Below, in pieces: positions 1 through 11,683 of a stretch of 64,000 nt of DNA; within the stretch, counting starts at the first letter, position 1; every line of letters begins with the position of its first letter. The DNA is from Melampsora larici-populina 98AG31 (Eukaryota; Basidiomycota; Pucciniomycetes; Pucciniales; Melampsoraceae): NCBI RefSeq assembly GCF_000204055.1, contig NW_006768809.1, positions 220,695 to 284,694 on the forward strand, in the 5' to 3' direction. The position numbers were made by a program, and so were the translations under genes. The notes beneath the pieces are model-generated. The model saw nothing but the letters and a program-made list of their open reading frames with translations, did not search any database and was not told the DNA's origin.

Positions 1-347
1 AAGGGCCAAAGTGTGTGCGCGATGAGTCTCATGGCGTATCATGCGCTCCATCGCACTGTTCGGGTTCTTTCTCCTATTCAACGCGTTCGAAGCTCAGTGA
101 GAAAATGGGAGAAACATGACAGGCCTTGGATGACCGCGATGAAGGCGCACTTATGAGTAGAGTTGGCACCAGACTTTGAAAGCACGATGTTGAAAGCAGT
201 AGTATCAGGCCTTGATAGACTGTCATCGTTGTCGGCTGATAGGTCGGCTTCCTCTTGCACGTCCACTTCCTCCCAATCCATTTCTTCGTCATCGTCATCC
301 TCTGCTTCAGACGAAGACGGGCGAGGGAAAATTCGATCATTGTTCAT
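1..347 (-). CDS. Possible Rad4/XPC-family DNA-repair protein, N-terminal part only (cut by window edge)
   Basis: The ATG at 347 (minus) opens a frame with a very acidic stretch, EDDDDEEMDWEEVDV, and then TTAFNIVLSKS. After a likely small intron (donor near 171, acceptor near 91), another frame runs to the window edge with MERMIRHETHRAHTLAL. An acidic segment followed by an Arg/His-rich 'R..H..H...L.L' helix resembles the N-terminus of Rad4/XPC proteins, which recognise damaged DNA in nucleotide excision repair in the nucleus. That is similarity from memory of the family; the diagnostic transglutaminase-like and beta-hairpin domains would lie outside the window. The strand is supported by the coding-like acidic bias; the plus-strand serine-rich ORF over the same bases is its shadow. 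The splice sites are uncertain. Confidence 0.38.
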
Positions 348-1153
348 GATAGTGGTTGTTGGAACGGTAGCAGGGATCCAAGATGCAGGTTGACCATCTT
401 TGGCAGCTGACTGGGACGCATATATGTGTCTGCCCCTGGCTTAAATACAGGTCCGATCCCGGGTCAGCTGGCCGGGGTTCAGTACCGAAAATTTGAAAAG
501 GTGAAGATTCTGAAAAAATGTTGCTTCGACATTCCCAAGAGTCTGCCGCTCTATGTCTCGACCCTTGTTGTAAAACTTTGCTCCTCACTTCTTGAAAAGT
601 ACATGACTATGTCCTTCATGCTGTCTCAAGTCGAATTGTTTACCGTCTAAGTTTTACAAGCCAGCTTGGATGGCACAGTAACATAGTACTGGACGTGCTC
701 AACTCATGATTTGCTGTTGATCAGCAGCTAAGCTCTTCAACACGACTGTTTGGAACTTCTTCTAATCCACTTTGGAAGAAAGACTCGCGTGCTTTTCGTG
801 GGAGCGCAATAGAAGATCTCTCTTATACAAAGAGTCAGACGCAAGACTTACATGTGTTGACCTCTGTGATCACAAATAATTCATTTGCTTGCCAAAGATA
901 GTGAATGTCAGAGTGGAACAAATATGTAGTGAAGCATGGCATCCAAAATGGAATCGTCCACAAAATAACAATCGTCAACATCTAACAGTGGAGTATTGCT
1001 TGCGGATCAAACACAGCCATATCATCATATACATAGCCCGCTTCATAGAAATCAGACAAAACTTTCAGCAATGAAGTTGCTGAAAACAAGTCATCGGAGT
1101 CTCAATTGTTTTGAATCTCCGGAGGTTATACAATGAGTGTGGTATGAAGAAAG
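348..1153. other. Intergenic, no gene seen
   Basis: There are only short ORFs without coding character between the 5' end of the left-edge gene and the 3' end of the next minus-strand gene. The first part would contain the promoter of the left-edge gene. Confidence 0.5.
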
Positions 1154-3880
1154 TTATGGAATGATTCGGCTTTTGACATTTGGAATAGAATTAAATTCAG
1201 CATTTAGACCCAAGACGGCAACACCAAGAAAATCGTAAACTCGTTTAAAAGATTCGAGATGTGGTTTGATTTCTTCTGAAATTTCTTTTGGCCATTGTAG
1301 TGTGTTTGGAATGAGATTGTGATCATTGGGTTTCCTTCTGTGTAACATTTCATTTTTCATAATTGCAAAATGCTTCAATGGTAATCCAAACAAAGCGCAG
1401 GTCACAGCTTCTGCGCCATCAATCTTTTGATATTCCCAATCTTGAGGTGATGGTTTGAGTTTAAACACAGGGCTTTGATCTCCTTCTTCCCAAATTTTAT
1501 ATGCTACTGGGTATCTACGAATTTCTTCAAGGAAATTTCTCAATCGGCTTAAAAATCTATCTTTAATGTTAGGTAAGCTGATAAACAAATTGGCTTCAGG
1601 TGAGTCAAACCAACTTGTCGTGTCATGTAAGAAAGTAGGCAGTTCTACAAATCTACCTCTTAAGATCTCATAAAAGTCATGTAACTTTTGGACATGGCGT
1701 AGGATATAAGTACTGGTGTCTTTGATCATTTCTGGGCGTGATAATTGAAAGATTGTGTCAATTCTTTGAATCACAGGTACACTCAGACCTGATCTTGCGA
1801 ACTCTTCCAATTCTTTCTTTTCAAAAAGTTTAGTATAATTTTCCAAGTTTGCATCTGACATGACTTTCATTGTTTTGAGTCTTGAGCGACAAACTTCTGG
1901 TGAAATAATACTTTCGAGTAAATTGGAATCATCATGATTATACCTAGTCAGTTGTTCGAGGTCGGAAACATAACTATCCCAATCTGCGAACTTTACATCA
2001 TAAAAAATTGGCCAATGTTCCTTCAATCTGAGGTTCTCCGAAAGTTCTAAAACATTGGGAGTGAATCTGTCATAGTTCTCAGCAGTCATCTTACTGATCA
2101 TGAATTGATCGAATTGGGTCATCACAGCGCTGACCCTCCTTAATCCCTCAGCTCCAGTGAAGTTTTCAAGAAATTTCTGCATGAAAGGACCCCAGTCTGA
2201 CCAACTTTTGATCAGTCCAGTATTCCTGATATGATCGAAATCTGTTTGGCTTAGATGAATACGCAAGTTCTCTGTCTGATCATTTTCTTTGAGCGTTGTC
2301 TCCAACATTGCGGCGATTGCATCTCTTGCTGGCAAGAGAGAGTAATTTGTCGACAGGTTTGTTTTCTTTTGGGAATCTCCCTTTCCTTTTGAATCATGGA
2401 CAATCTGATCTTGTCGGCTCATCCATTCGCCTAGTCGTAATTTTTGGGCTTTAGACTTTTTCTTTCTGATCTTTCTGGCGTTTTTTGTGGTTCCATCTTC
2501 ATCGGGTATCTTCAGATTTTTACCTTGTGCCTCGAGCTTCGTTTCATTTGAGTCTTCATGATATGATTTCTCGCTGCTAAAGATCAAATATGAGTTTAAG
2601 AAATCATCAGAATTCAATCATGTCAGTTTGTACACTTCGGTAACTTGTAAGACCTTCAAAGATAGACTCCCAAATTCTTTCTCCACTTACCTTTCACTTT
2701 GTTGAGCGAAATTCTCTGACCGTAACTTAGGATTGATCAAACCTAACACGTCTAAATTGATATTCATTGGATCACCATCTCTAAAAGTTAAATTCAGAAC
2801 AGGTATGACATGTAAGTCAAATGTTTCCTGTGATTTGTTGTATGCATTGAATTGTGAAAAAAACACCACTGACCTTGGTCCGCGAGATTTTTCTAATCGA
2901 CCGAGATATCTTCTACGAACTGGTTCAGTAGGGTCAAAAACATCGTATGTATCTTCATTATGATCTCCCTGACCTCTCGGGTCATACCTGAAAAGCAAAA
3001 ACCCCGTTTCTCTTCAGCTTTTGTCCACAAAGCTAGTTCTAATATACCTGAGAGTCTACTCACTGGGCCTGATGTCCGTGTGTATGTCTTAAATAAACTT
3101 GAACATCACGACTTTCGATTCCACCGATTGGTTGTGTTACACCATTAGGATAGCCGGAGTGCAGAGTGTCCCCTGGTATAGGTTGACTTGAAAGTTTATT
3201 CATAAAATAATGTTTGTTTAATTTAGAAGTATATTTGTATGATGATGATTGCTGAAACTCACTATCTTTGAAGCTGTCCCGATTGTACCAATGAATCTAG
3301 GTATTGTTTTACAAAGTCCGGAGAGCTTGTTCCAGAAGGATCATGATCAGGATGCTGACCAGGACTGGCAAACGTTCCAAAGTGTCGATTTTGGAATCCT
3401 TGCTATATTATTGGGACGATTTCATTACATCAGACAATCAAACGACTCTTTGATTATCAAAAATGATCCCTATGTGAAAGGGAGACATACTGGGATGTGA
3501 CCATGAGCTCCAAAGCTAGGTTCCATTGGTCCATGCTCCGAGGGACTTTGATTTCCATGCATTGCGTGCGGTAAAACACCATATAACTTCACAGGTTTTC
3601 CATTCACGGTTGGTTGTAATGGGTCGTTTGTTGAATGTACAGGAATGATATTGATTTCAAATATTCTAGGATCAGTGGTACTTTGCATTTGATGATGCCC
3701 AGTCATGGATGGATCAATAGAAGATGATAGACTATGGGAGGGAAAATTGGTATCCTGAATTCTAGGGTCATGATTGATGGGAATGGGTGACTTGGGTTTC
3801 AATGCATCCTTGGGTAACATGGCAAAAGCCTTCATGGCAAGGCATGAGTGTATGGTGAAGAGGACATAGTATAACTTCAT
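1154..3880 (-). CDS. Secreted protein of unknown function, 790 aa, five exons
   Basis: Exons (minus) are 3491-3880, 3263-3402, 3064-3186, 2691-2987 and 1154-2576. They sum to 2373 nt, exactly 791 codons with the stop, and every intron has GT..AG ends (donors GTATGT, GTGAGT, GTGAGT, GTAAGT). The N-terminus MKLYYVLFTIHSCLAMKAFA is a typical signal peptide with cleavage near residue 20, so secretion is predicted. Residues about 21-210 are rich in Pro, His and Gly (low complexity). The last 470 residues are a charged, mostly helical region with a Lys/Arg-rich patch (KIRKKKSKAQKLR) and no domain I recognise. A NAG-NAG acceptor at 2574-2578 makes the start of exon 5 ambiguous by one codon. The long C-terminal exon resembles large secreted proteins of rust fungi; any role in infection is a guess. 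Confidence 0.72.
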
Positions 3881-3951
3881 CTTTTTTAAGTATTTGATTT
3901 CGACAACCTGGTTAATTATCTATGATCTGCATGAGGTATCAAAAGGAAGAG

Positions 3952-3962
3952 TTATATATATT
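3952..3962 (-). promoter_or_regulatory. TATA-like element upstream of the 790-aa secreted protein gene
   Basis: An alternating TATATATA run lies about 70 nt upstream of the ATG at 3880 on the minus strand. The distance suits a core promoter. This is an inference from position only. Confidence 0.35.
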
Positions 3963-5332
3963 TCTTGGCTGGTGATATTCGATAAGATTCTAAAAGTATG
4001 AGAGAAAGGGCCTCTTTTAAGCTTGAATACCTGGGCGCTGCGATTGACAAAAAGTGGAACTGACTTGTTTTATGTGTCTGATATTGTTCATAACGTGTTA
4101 TCAATGTGGTATCTATTGGCATATTACACTGTACATTCGGGCCAGTGACAAAACTTATTTCTGCTTGGAATCAGGATTACATTTCCCTCTCAAGTTTAGC
4201 CGCAAAATAATATCATTTACGGCGTACATAGCAAATCCAAAACGAAGATGCTGCGTGAATTTGAACTGTAAGGACGGGGCAATTTTTTCAATTTGTGGGC
4301 AGGCTGAAGACTGAATTCTAAACATCCAAAGAAATACCTGTGACGTGCGTTAAATTCTGATGCAAGGGTGTTTGTGGGCCTGGCCTATCATCACGATCCC
4401 TCGGCTCCACCATGTCTGGACTTCCGGCTACCTCGGATGCTGGCTGCTGCCAGCAAAGAAGATACAAAACTTCATCACCCATTCATCAGATGATTCTTTC
4501 GATATCCTTGGAATTCAAACAATCCGGTTCTTCTATCAAGAAACCTCATCCATATCTGCAGAAAACCCCAGAGTCCTAGACCCAACCACAGAGGCAGCGT
4601 TGTGAATCTATCTTGTGAAATCTGAAGTCTTCATAGTACTAATGAAAGGTAGTACTAGTGATCAAGATCAGAATAATTCCAAAGAGAAATGACTAAAGAG
4701 ACAGTCAGTTGGGGTTAGGTTGGGTTGAATTGATTTGGATTATATCTTTCCGCAGAGAGGTGATTGGGATTCATCATCAAATCTGGATTTTCATAAATTA
4801 AGAGCTGACTCAACCCACCTTATACCAGCAGGTCGTGAACAATTCCCCGCCAATTTGCTCGACTTTTGCGAGCAAAATTGCGCAAGAGATATGAAATTGT
4901 GTACAAATGCCAGCAAAATTGAACTTTGAGAGTCCTAAGACTAATGAGCCCTCCTCTTGTTTATGTACACGTAACAGCTGCTTGTTGGTGGATGAACTGA
5001 TGCGTATTGAGGAAATCATCTCTCGATGGAATTTAAGACTACAGCTTTTTTCAAAACTTCATTCTAGTTGCAGTGATGGCTTACCTAATTATACTTTCAT
5101 TGGAGGTGTATCCATCTTCCTACTTATCACTTTTTACCAGACAAATTCACAAAGTCATTTGAGCGTTGATGAGCTCTACTTGAATGTTGTATCTATAAAA
5201 CCATCCACTCACAACCTATTGTTCTTTCTATACTCGGGTCATCGATTTATATGAATCTTTTAAGCTATCTTTCGGATTCCTCAGAATATTCTCTTCCTAT
5301 CTGTCAGATAATTTAATTTACGGTGGTAAAAC
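3963..5332. other. Intergenic, no supported gene
   Basis: Short ORFs occur on both strands (for example 4360-4605 and 4907-5254), but none shows a domain, signal peptide or convincing splice pattern. The stretch separates two divergently transcribed genes and should contain both promoters. Confidence 0.4.
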
Positions 5333-6523
5333 ATGGATTTTCTTAGACTATTGAAACCTCGCGCTCTCAATCAATTGCCCACCAACCAGGAAGTACCTAA
5401 ACCCAAGAAGGAAGTGCCTAAAGTCGCAAAGGTAGCTAGAGAACCACTTCGACTATGTATCATGGAATATGCAGACGGTCACTTAATCGCATCAAAATTT
5501 AAAGTTTTTGATGAATACAAGAGAACTGAGTATGTTGGTCGTTTTTTTCTCGATAAAAATCAAAACATGGTGATCGAAATCAAGAATTCCGATGAAACTC
5601 GCGTGGAACTTCATCTACGCAAAGTATGTATTCGAATCCTTCTGCAAGGATTCAAATATTTGTGCTCATAGTGATTTGTTCTGGTGATCATCTTGCGAGG
5701 ACGTAGTTGGCAACTGGGGATTGCACCTTTGTTGCTGATCATCAAGCAGGTGTTTCCGTCACTTTATCTCTTGGTAATGCGAGGTTTGACCGCTGGACAC
5801 TTCGTCTACGCGAACACAAATATACGGTGACAGCTTCAAATGTTGGGCCGATTGCAATCTTATGGGCCGATAGTGATAAATCAATGATCGCACGATTACA
5901 CTGTAGGTCATCGCTTATCGATTAGGGGAAAGAATTCTTTCTTGAACTCGATTTGAAACCAACACTTCTGTTTTACTACGGTCATCTGATCAGTTTATAG
6001 CACAGCTCGAGTCGGTTGTTTCTCTAGTCGAATTGTATCAGACGTACATCTATCCGCATTGCTCAGTGCCATCATCTGGTACTACCGACAACATCCTTAT
6101 TTCGGTTTGGAAAGGTTTGTAAAATTGGGGATCGCGAATCGTCCTGTACAGAGTAGCTCTTCCAATTACCCGACTCTTCGACGGCAGACAGCCACAATTT
6201 CCAGCGCAGACAGAGTCAATGCAAACAATCTTCGCCGGCAATCGATTGCAGTTTCCAGCGCAGACAGAGTCAATTCAAACAATGTTCTCCAGCAATCGAT
6301 TGCAATTTCCAGCGCAGACAGAGTCAATTCAAACAATCTTCGCCGGCAATCGATTGCAATTTATAGCGTCAATAGAAATGACACAACCATAACTTCAAGT
6401 TCAAGGAGCAGAATGTTGTCTCCGGAGCCAATTCTCGAGGAGCCAACTGATTGGGAAAATTGTGATCCTGGTCCATCAAACCATCAACGATGTTACCATC
6501 ATATTGAAACTGATGCAAAGTGA
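5333..6523 (+). CDS. Unknown protein, 334 aa, three exons, with C-terminal 18-aa repeats
   Basis: Exons are 5333-5623, 5707-5902 and 6006-6523 (1005 nt, 335 codons with stop). Donors are GTATGT and GTAGGT; the acceptors are ...GTAG and ...CACAG. The N-terminal 40 residues carry a KPKKEVPKVAKVA basic/proline segment. Residues about 40-200 look like a compact, beta-rich globular domain (repeated short hydrophobic strands such as LRLCIMEYADGHLIASKFKV). The segment SALLSAIIWYYRQHP could be a hydrophobic helix. The C-terminus has about four 18-residue repeats ending in SSADRVNSNN and a Ser/Thr-rich tail. I do not recognise the family; a tubby/LURP-one-like fold crossed my mind but cannot be supported. 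The frame continuity across three exons supports a real gene. Confidence 0.65.
6176..6391 (+). repeat. 54-bp tandem repeat encoding an 18-aa motif (about four copies)
   Basis: Units start at 6176, 6230, 6284 and 6338. The repeat core is RRQSIAISSADRVNSNN. The first three units are close to identical and the fourth decays. Because the unit is a multiple of three, copy number can change without breaking the frame. Confidence 0.85.
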
Positions 6524-7381
6524 TGGAGTTTCCAATTTCATCGAGCTTATTCATGGACACAGCCTCGCTATAAGCCAACCAGAGTTGAACTTTGAAATTG
6601 GACCAATTATATACATCTTGGATACATGAAAAGTCATCTGGCATAAAAGATACAATTTACTTTGACTAGCTCAGTCTTGGTAGTATACCGTGATTTCGAT
6701 ATATCTTTGTTTCTTTTATCATTCTAGGACTTGATTATATCTATCTATTCCCTTCCATCTTCTTATCTCTTATGTGAACTTCAAGAAATTACCCGAGAGG
6801 TCAAGGAGAACATGGATAAATGCGTGTAAAGAAATTGAAACATGTAGAACTTCGGACAGAGATATTTTGGAAACCGATGAGAAATTTCAAACCTTTTGAG
6901 AGGTTTCAAGAACGTTGACTATAAAAACTAAAGTCGATTTGAGCGCATCAAGAAATTTTTGGAATATCCTTCACAAAATTTATTATGAAAATGAAAGGCA
7001 GCTTTGAATACCTAACTAGAAAGTGTCAAAGACCCAAAGAGACATAATCTCATCAGCAGGAAAGAGAGTTTGCCCAAACTTCAGTTGAACATGTTTTTCA
7101 TGCACTTGAGCTGATGCAGAATCTGAATGTACGTACTCAAGTGTTCCATTCTTCTTTTCTTTACATATCTCAATGATCTTTGAAGTGTATGGGATGCAAA
7201 GTTGAACATGGCCCTCAACTGCCTCAACTCGCTTTGTGGCACGCGTTGCTTTTGGCGTCGTGACTCGTGACCTAACCTCAGGGTATTAGACTTGAAGCAT
7301 GTGACTTACACATGTGTACATACGTATGTAAAGAGTTAGGGTTTGGCGAAAAAAAAGTTGATCTCTTGTGGAGGATGGGCG
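6524..7381. other. Intergenic, no gene seen
   Basis: This is an AT-rich spacer between the repeat-bearing gene and LAS1 with no ORF of coding quality on either strand. It should include the LAS1 promoter. Confidence 0.45.
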
Positions 7382-9203
7382 ATGATGATGAACTTTATCA
7401 ACACAAACAAAACAATGAATAACTCAATCACCTTCAGACGAGTACCATGGTCCACTCCGGCAGAATTCTTAGGAGTCTTTGACTCGCTCTTCTCAACCAC
7501 GAACCCTGACTTAGTCAATGGACTCATCCATCTTCACGCCTGGTTTCTACGTGCTCCATCTGCCCTGCCACCAGCTATTCAATCAACTTATATGCTTCTG
7601 TCTCTCCTCACGCCGGCTTGCGATGAGGTTCATCGATCTGGACCAGAAAGGAGACTAGCATTAGCAATGGCACTGACCAGATTTGTCAATTCGATGGTCG
7701 ATCCACTTCAAACAAGCATGTTTGCTCGTAGTATCGCAGACCTGGCTCGACAATTATCGCTTCCTCTTTCGCTTGTTCAATTGAGGCATAGATCAACACA
7801 CGAAGAATTACCGAGCGAGACAGTTTTGCTTGATAGCGCACGCATCGTCCGTTCAGTTCCTCTGCTTAAAGTTCATTCGATAATGCGGCAAAGACAAACA
7901 AAAGACGATCTGTCCTGATAGTATTACCTTATTGTGGCCCTTGACTTTTGCCGATCTAGGCCGTCGATTGGCTTTACACTCGATATTGGTATCCGACCAT
8001 GAATCAAATGGTTTCAACTACCTCTCAACCTTGCCCATCAACATCTCACGATGTGATTACAGATGACATTGAGCTTGAAGGCCTGAGGAATCTGTTGAAG
8101 GACTACAAGCGAGCTCGGAAACGCGAATTGATCGATGCTACTGAGTCACTTTCATGCCGTCAGATTTCTCAGAAATTAGAAACATGGCTTGATCAACGTG
8201 TTGCTCGCGAAGTCAGAAACTATACACTTGAAGGGACTGGTGAGGGTGGTGAGGAAGACGAAGAACTTGAGCGAGAGCGTCGAGCCATAGAGATCTTTGT
8301 GCAGGAACTCAGTTCGGTTGGAAATCTGGTGCCGCGTGCCATCAAGTCCGTGATACCCTTCACTCTTCAATATTCAGCGCTAACGGGGATGATTCGGACT
8401 CCGAACACGCTAAGCTCTTACAATCTTTTTTTGCAGGAAACGTCCCTCGAAGCTACAAGCTCGGCTTGCACCTGGTCTTCGTGACCTCTACTTACCGTTA
8501 CTTCTCGATCTACATAGCAAATACCCTCAAACGCTTGTTCGTGCACTACTTGACAATCTCGTTGGAATGCTTATAACATTACCACAAGATCACCACTCGG
8601 TTCCTTCCTCGATGCCCTCAAGAGCTGACGATACCCATTATCTAAGCTGTGCTGGCTGGATCATCGAATTACTGCCTTATGTCGATCGGGCGAGTTTGGA
8701 GGTTTTCTTGAAATGCTTACTCTCGAATCCGAATCGCTAGTTCAGTTCCTTCTCGATTTTTATCAGATTATGGTCATTCTCATCTGCTGAACAATTTAAG
8801 CTCACTGTTGTTCATTTGTTCATTCCTATTTATCCATTATAGCTGTTTGTCCATTGTCAAGATGTTGACAACGGTTGACGATGTCATCGAAGGTAAACAG
8901 ATTGAAGGCATACAGAGTTTACTCGGTGTACTTCAGCTAGCACTCAATCAACCACCTGTGGATGTTTCTGATCTAATGAAAACTGACGATGAGCTTAGGC
9001 AACGCTTTGAAAGATGGGAGGCCGCTTGTGGTCAATCAAATCGACCTGGTGTAAGTGAGGAGATGGAGATAGAAACAATTCAGGGCGATGAAGAGGAGAG
9101 TGAAAATGGTGGAACAGGGTGGAGGCTGATGGGTAAAAGTGATTGGAAAAATTGTCCGATTGGAGTACTACCTGATGGTTTCTTACCTCAATTACATAAT
9201 TGA
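7382..9203 (+). CDS. LAS1: LAS1-family pre-rRNA ITS2 endoribonuclease, 504 aa, four exons
   Basis: Las1 is the HEPN nuclease that cuts ITS2 of pre-rRNA together with the kinase Grc3 in the nucleolus. Family features seen: FRRVPWSTPAEF at the start; ALAMALTRFVNSMVDPLQ; the HEPN catalytic motif RHRSTH at about residue 135 (R-x4-H); AVDWLYTRYW at the start of exon 2; LLKDYKRARKREL; and the C-terminal WKNCPIGVLP typical of the Grc3-binding tail. Exons 7382-7846, 7960-8345, 8437-8739 and 8843-9203 give 1515 nt, 505 codons, close to the usual ~500-aa length. The donors needed are unusual: GTCCGT twice and GTTCAG once; the alternatives break the frame or the family alignment. Three ATGs in a row begin at 7382, and the exact start among them is open. 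Identity is strong; the exon ends are fairly strong. Confidence 0.87.
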
Positions 9204-9215
9204 CCATGATCTTTG

Positions 9216-9428
9216 ATGAAGAGGACGTCCCTTGTATACTTTTGCGTGGTCTTTTTGGCATCAGTGGCATGTGCGATGATGAATATGATGTATGTTCTAC
9301 TTTCCATCATTTTTGGAAAGCTAGGAGAAGGCAATGTTGTATGTCAAGAGAGTATTGAGGACAACATTTCCAACAGGTATACCGGAACTCAGAGAGCAGG
9401 TCTATCTCAGAAGTACCAGCAAGATTGA
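9216..9428 (+). CDS. Possible small secreted protein, 70 aa
   Basis: The ATG at 9216 starts MKRTSLVYFCVVFLASVACA, which reads as a signal peptide. The rest is short, with one cysteine and no recognised domain. It begins only 12 nt after the LAS1 stop codon, so it may be part of the LAS1 3' UTR and not a gene. A GTATGT at about 9290 could be a splice donor, in which case the tail shown here is wrong. Confidence 0.25.
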   Translation: MKRTSLVYFCVVFLASVACAMMNMMYVLLSIIFGKLGEGNVVCQESIEDNISNRYTGTQRAGLSQKYQQD

Positions 9429-10137
9429 GAATGTCAGGCTACACTACCAGCAACACCGAAAGAGTTATACTCTGGAATTTGGAGCACAGCCAAAATAACA
9501 ACTAAAACCTACCATGTAATGTCTTCGACAAAGTTCAAAATTTATGCAGGCTTTGTACCTGCAACCATATTGAAGAGGTCATCTTTTCAAATTTCTAAAC
9601 CTCATGACTCAATGAAAAAAATCGCAACCCGTATTGTCGCCTACTCCACAAATCACAATTACACTGGCCAATATGATTACAGTTCTCTGTGAACTTAAAA
9701 TTTGAATCTCATCACAAGCGGTTTTTTTGGTGCTTGGTTTTCTTTTTCTTTCTTGTGGCTGTTACTCCAACCAATTCCCAAGACTTGGTTCTAAAATGAA
9801 AGGTTGCACCGGGATAGGCTTTATCTGCGGTAGTATGTACATAGTGAAAATGTTTTGTTGATGTACGATCAATTCAAATGATTACTCAACGAGAAAGGTA
9901 ATAAAGAGTACAATATTCTCTAGGGTAGTATATGCAATAAGAAGTTTAAACCTTTTTGTTGAAGAGTAGTGAAGCCCAGCCAATTGATCGACTGACAAGA
10001 ATCCATAAAGAAGATTTCCATCCGTTCTTTCACGCCTCAGAGACTTTTAGACACGTCAGTGGGTACAACACCCTGAAAGGCCGACGAAGATCACCAATTG
10101 GCATTTTCCACCAACTGACAAGATTGAGGTAGGCATT
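9429..10137. other. Intergenic, no gene seen
   Basis: This is spacer between LAS1 and the convergent minus-strand secreted-protein gene. I saw no ORF, repeat or RNA gene in it. Confidence 0.5.
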
Positions 10138-10901
10138 CTAGAAGTACGGAAAAGAGTTAGAGTCGAAGGGCAGACAGTTAATCACTTTGTCTACCCAGCA
10201 TATGTTCATGATCATTTTAAATTTAGGGCTCAGGCTGCACGTACCTGGCAATGAGGTTTCCTGGGCATAGCATCTGAATCCTGGCAGCTCTTTTGGGATT
10301 TCTTCCCCAATGACGTGCCCGATCACATCTAGAAGCCAAACAGCTCTAGTGAACACCATGTTGAAAGAGAAGAATCTACAATACTTACTAGCATGTTGTT
10401 TTTCGCGATACATCCAATACCGCGAGGCTTGAACACGGAATTCAGCTTTCTCTTGCTTGGAATCCCCAAACTTGTCTTTATACTTGTGACAATCCTTGAA
10501 GACAATGTGATCCGCAACGTCTAGATCAAAGGCAGAACACCAGGAGTTAGTGACGAGAGTCACTTGTTCAAGAATATGATAAAACTCAACTATATTTTAA
10601 ATCTGCTCTTGGTGGCGGATCATCTACCCAACAATCTTCTGCTTTGCAGGAATAGTGTTTTCCTCTGACTTGACAACCTGGTATAGTTAGGAAAGAAAGC
10701 CATCAGGACTTTAAACTACGAAAACGTAATTGTATGGAGAATGCCAGGAAATCCAATATCATAGGATGAGTGCTTACCTATCTTTCCTGGGCCTAATGAG
10801 ACAGCATTGAAAGTGGTACTGCACTGCATTGCGGCACTGGCAGAGCGCCAAGCCATGGAAAATATCGCCAAATATGCGAAAGTGAACAAGGTATGCATCA
10901 C
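10138..10901 (-). CDS. Secreted cysteine-rich protein, 159 aa, five exons; candidate effector
   Basis: Exons (minus) are 10778-10901, 10591-10677, 10389-10520, 10245-10328 and 10138-10190, exactly 480 nt (159 codons and stop). Donors are GTAAGC, GTTGAG, GTAAGT and GTACGT; all acceptors are AG. The first 23 residues (MMHTLFTFAYLAIFSMAWRS, then ASA) form a signal peptide. The mature part is about 136 aa with seven cysteines, including HYSCKAEDCW and FKDCHKY, and an early Y-x-C motif of the kind described in candidate effectors of powdery mildews and rusts. There is no known domain. Size, secretion signal, cysteine content and exon structure fit a secreted apoplastic or host-targeted protein; function is inference only. 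Confidence 0.72.
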
Positions 10902-10939
10902 TTGAAGGATTGTGTGTGTGCTAGTAGCCTTTGGGTGAG

Positions 10940-10950
10940 GTGTATATAGA
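10940..10950 (-). promoter_or_regulatory. TATA-like element for the 159-aa secreted protein gene
   Basis: TCTATATACA on the minus strand lies about 40 nt upstream of the ATG at 10901. Position and sequence fit a core promoter element. Confidence 0.35.
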
Positions 10951-11683
10951 GTTGGTGTGATTGAGAGAAAAGGTTCAATTGTGCGAAAAAGAAGAGAAGA
11001 TTGTTTAGGTTTGAAATAAAAAGTACAACAAATCCTTCAGCAGGTTCACTAAGGATGTTTTGTGTTCACGAAAATATTTCCAAGTGTATTGCATACCATG
11101 CATCTATATTCCTTGGACGTTGCGTGAGGGTTTCCAGACAGTACGAATGAGGGTTTCCAGGGTCTGATAAGTGTCAGGAGGGCGCGGCGAAAGCGCTCGC
11201 TAGAGAGGCTTAGTTGACCTTACATGATAGCGACTCTCCTCGCCAGTCCTATGCCTCAGCATACCTCTTATGTGGCAAGCATATAGAATTTTTTGTGCAT
11301 TCAAGCCGGGGCAAAGTCGAAGGTAAGATTCTCGAGTGCGGTTATAATCCTAAGATGCTTTGATGGTGAAACAAGATGAAAGTTGATGGTTTGTAAGCCA
11401 TTGGAGAAGTCTTCCGATGTGATCTTTAGTTTTAACAAAGCCAACATGTTCGAATCTTTAAATTCACTAAATAGAATTGGCTTATGATGATTTGATGATT
11501 TGAAGAGCTGATCTTAGACCTGGCTCTATCGATTCACAGCATTCGTTCTGAAACCCAAGTTAAACAAAATGTGAAATCGAGAATCAATCACAAGATCCAT
11601 TGGAAGCCTTATGAAGATTATCAATCCATCTTAATCATCATTCAAATCAATCATCATCATCGTCTTGATAAGTTCAGGATAAG
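10951..11683. other. Intergenic between divergent secreted-protein genes
   Basis: There is no ORF of coding quality. The stretch separates two candidate secreted-protein genes read in opposite directions and should contain both promoters. Confidence 0.45.

Noticed and set aside
163..393. Plus-strand serine-rich ORF
   Set aside because: It is the reverse image of the acidic minus-strand frame; the serine run comes from TCATCG-type codons opposite Asp/Glu codons.
4360..4605. 81-codon ORF as a gene
   Set aside because: No domain, no signal peptide, no splice support, and an overlapping alternative frame of similar length.
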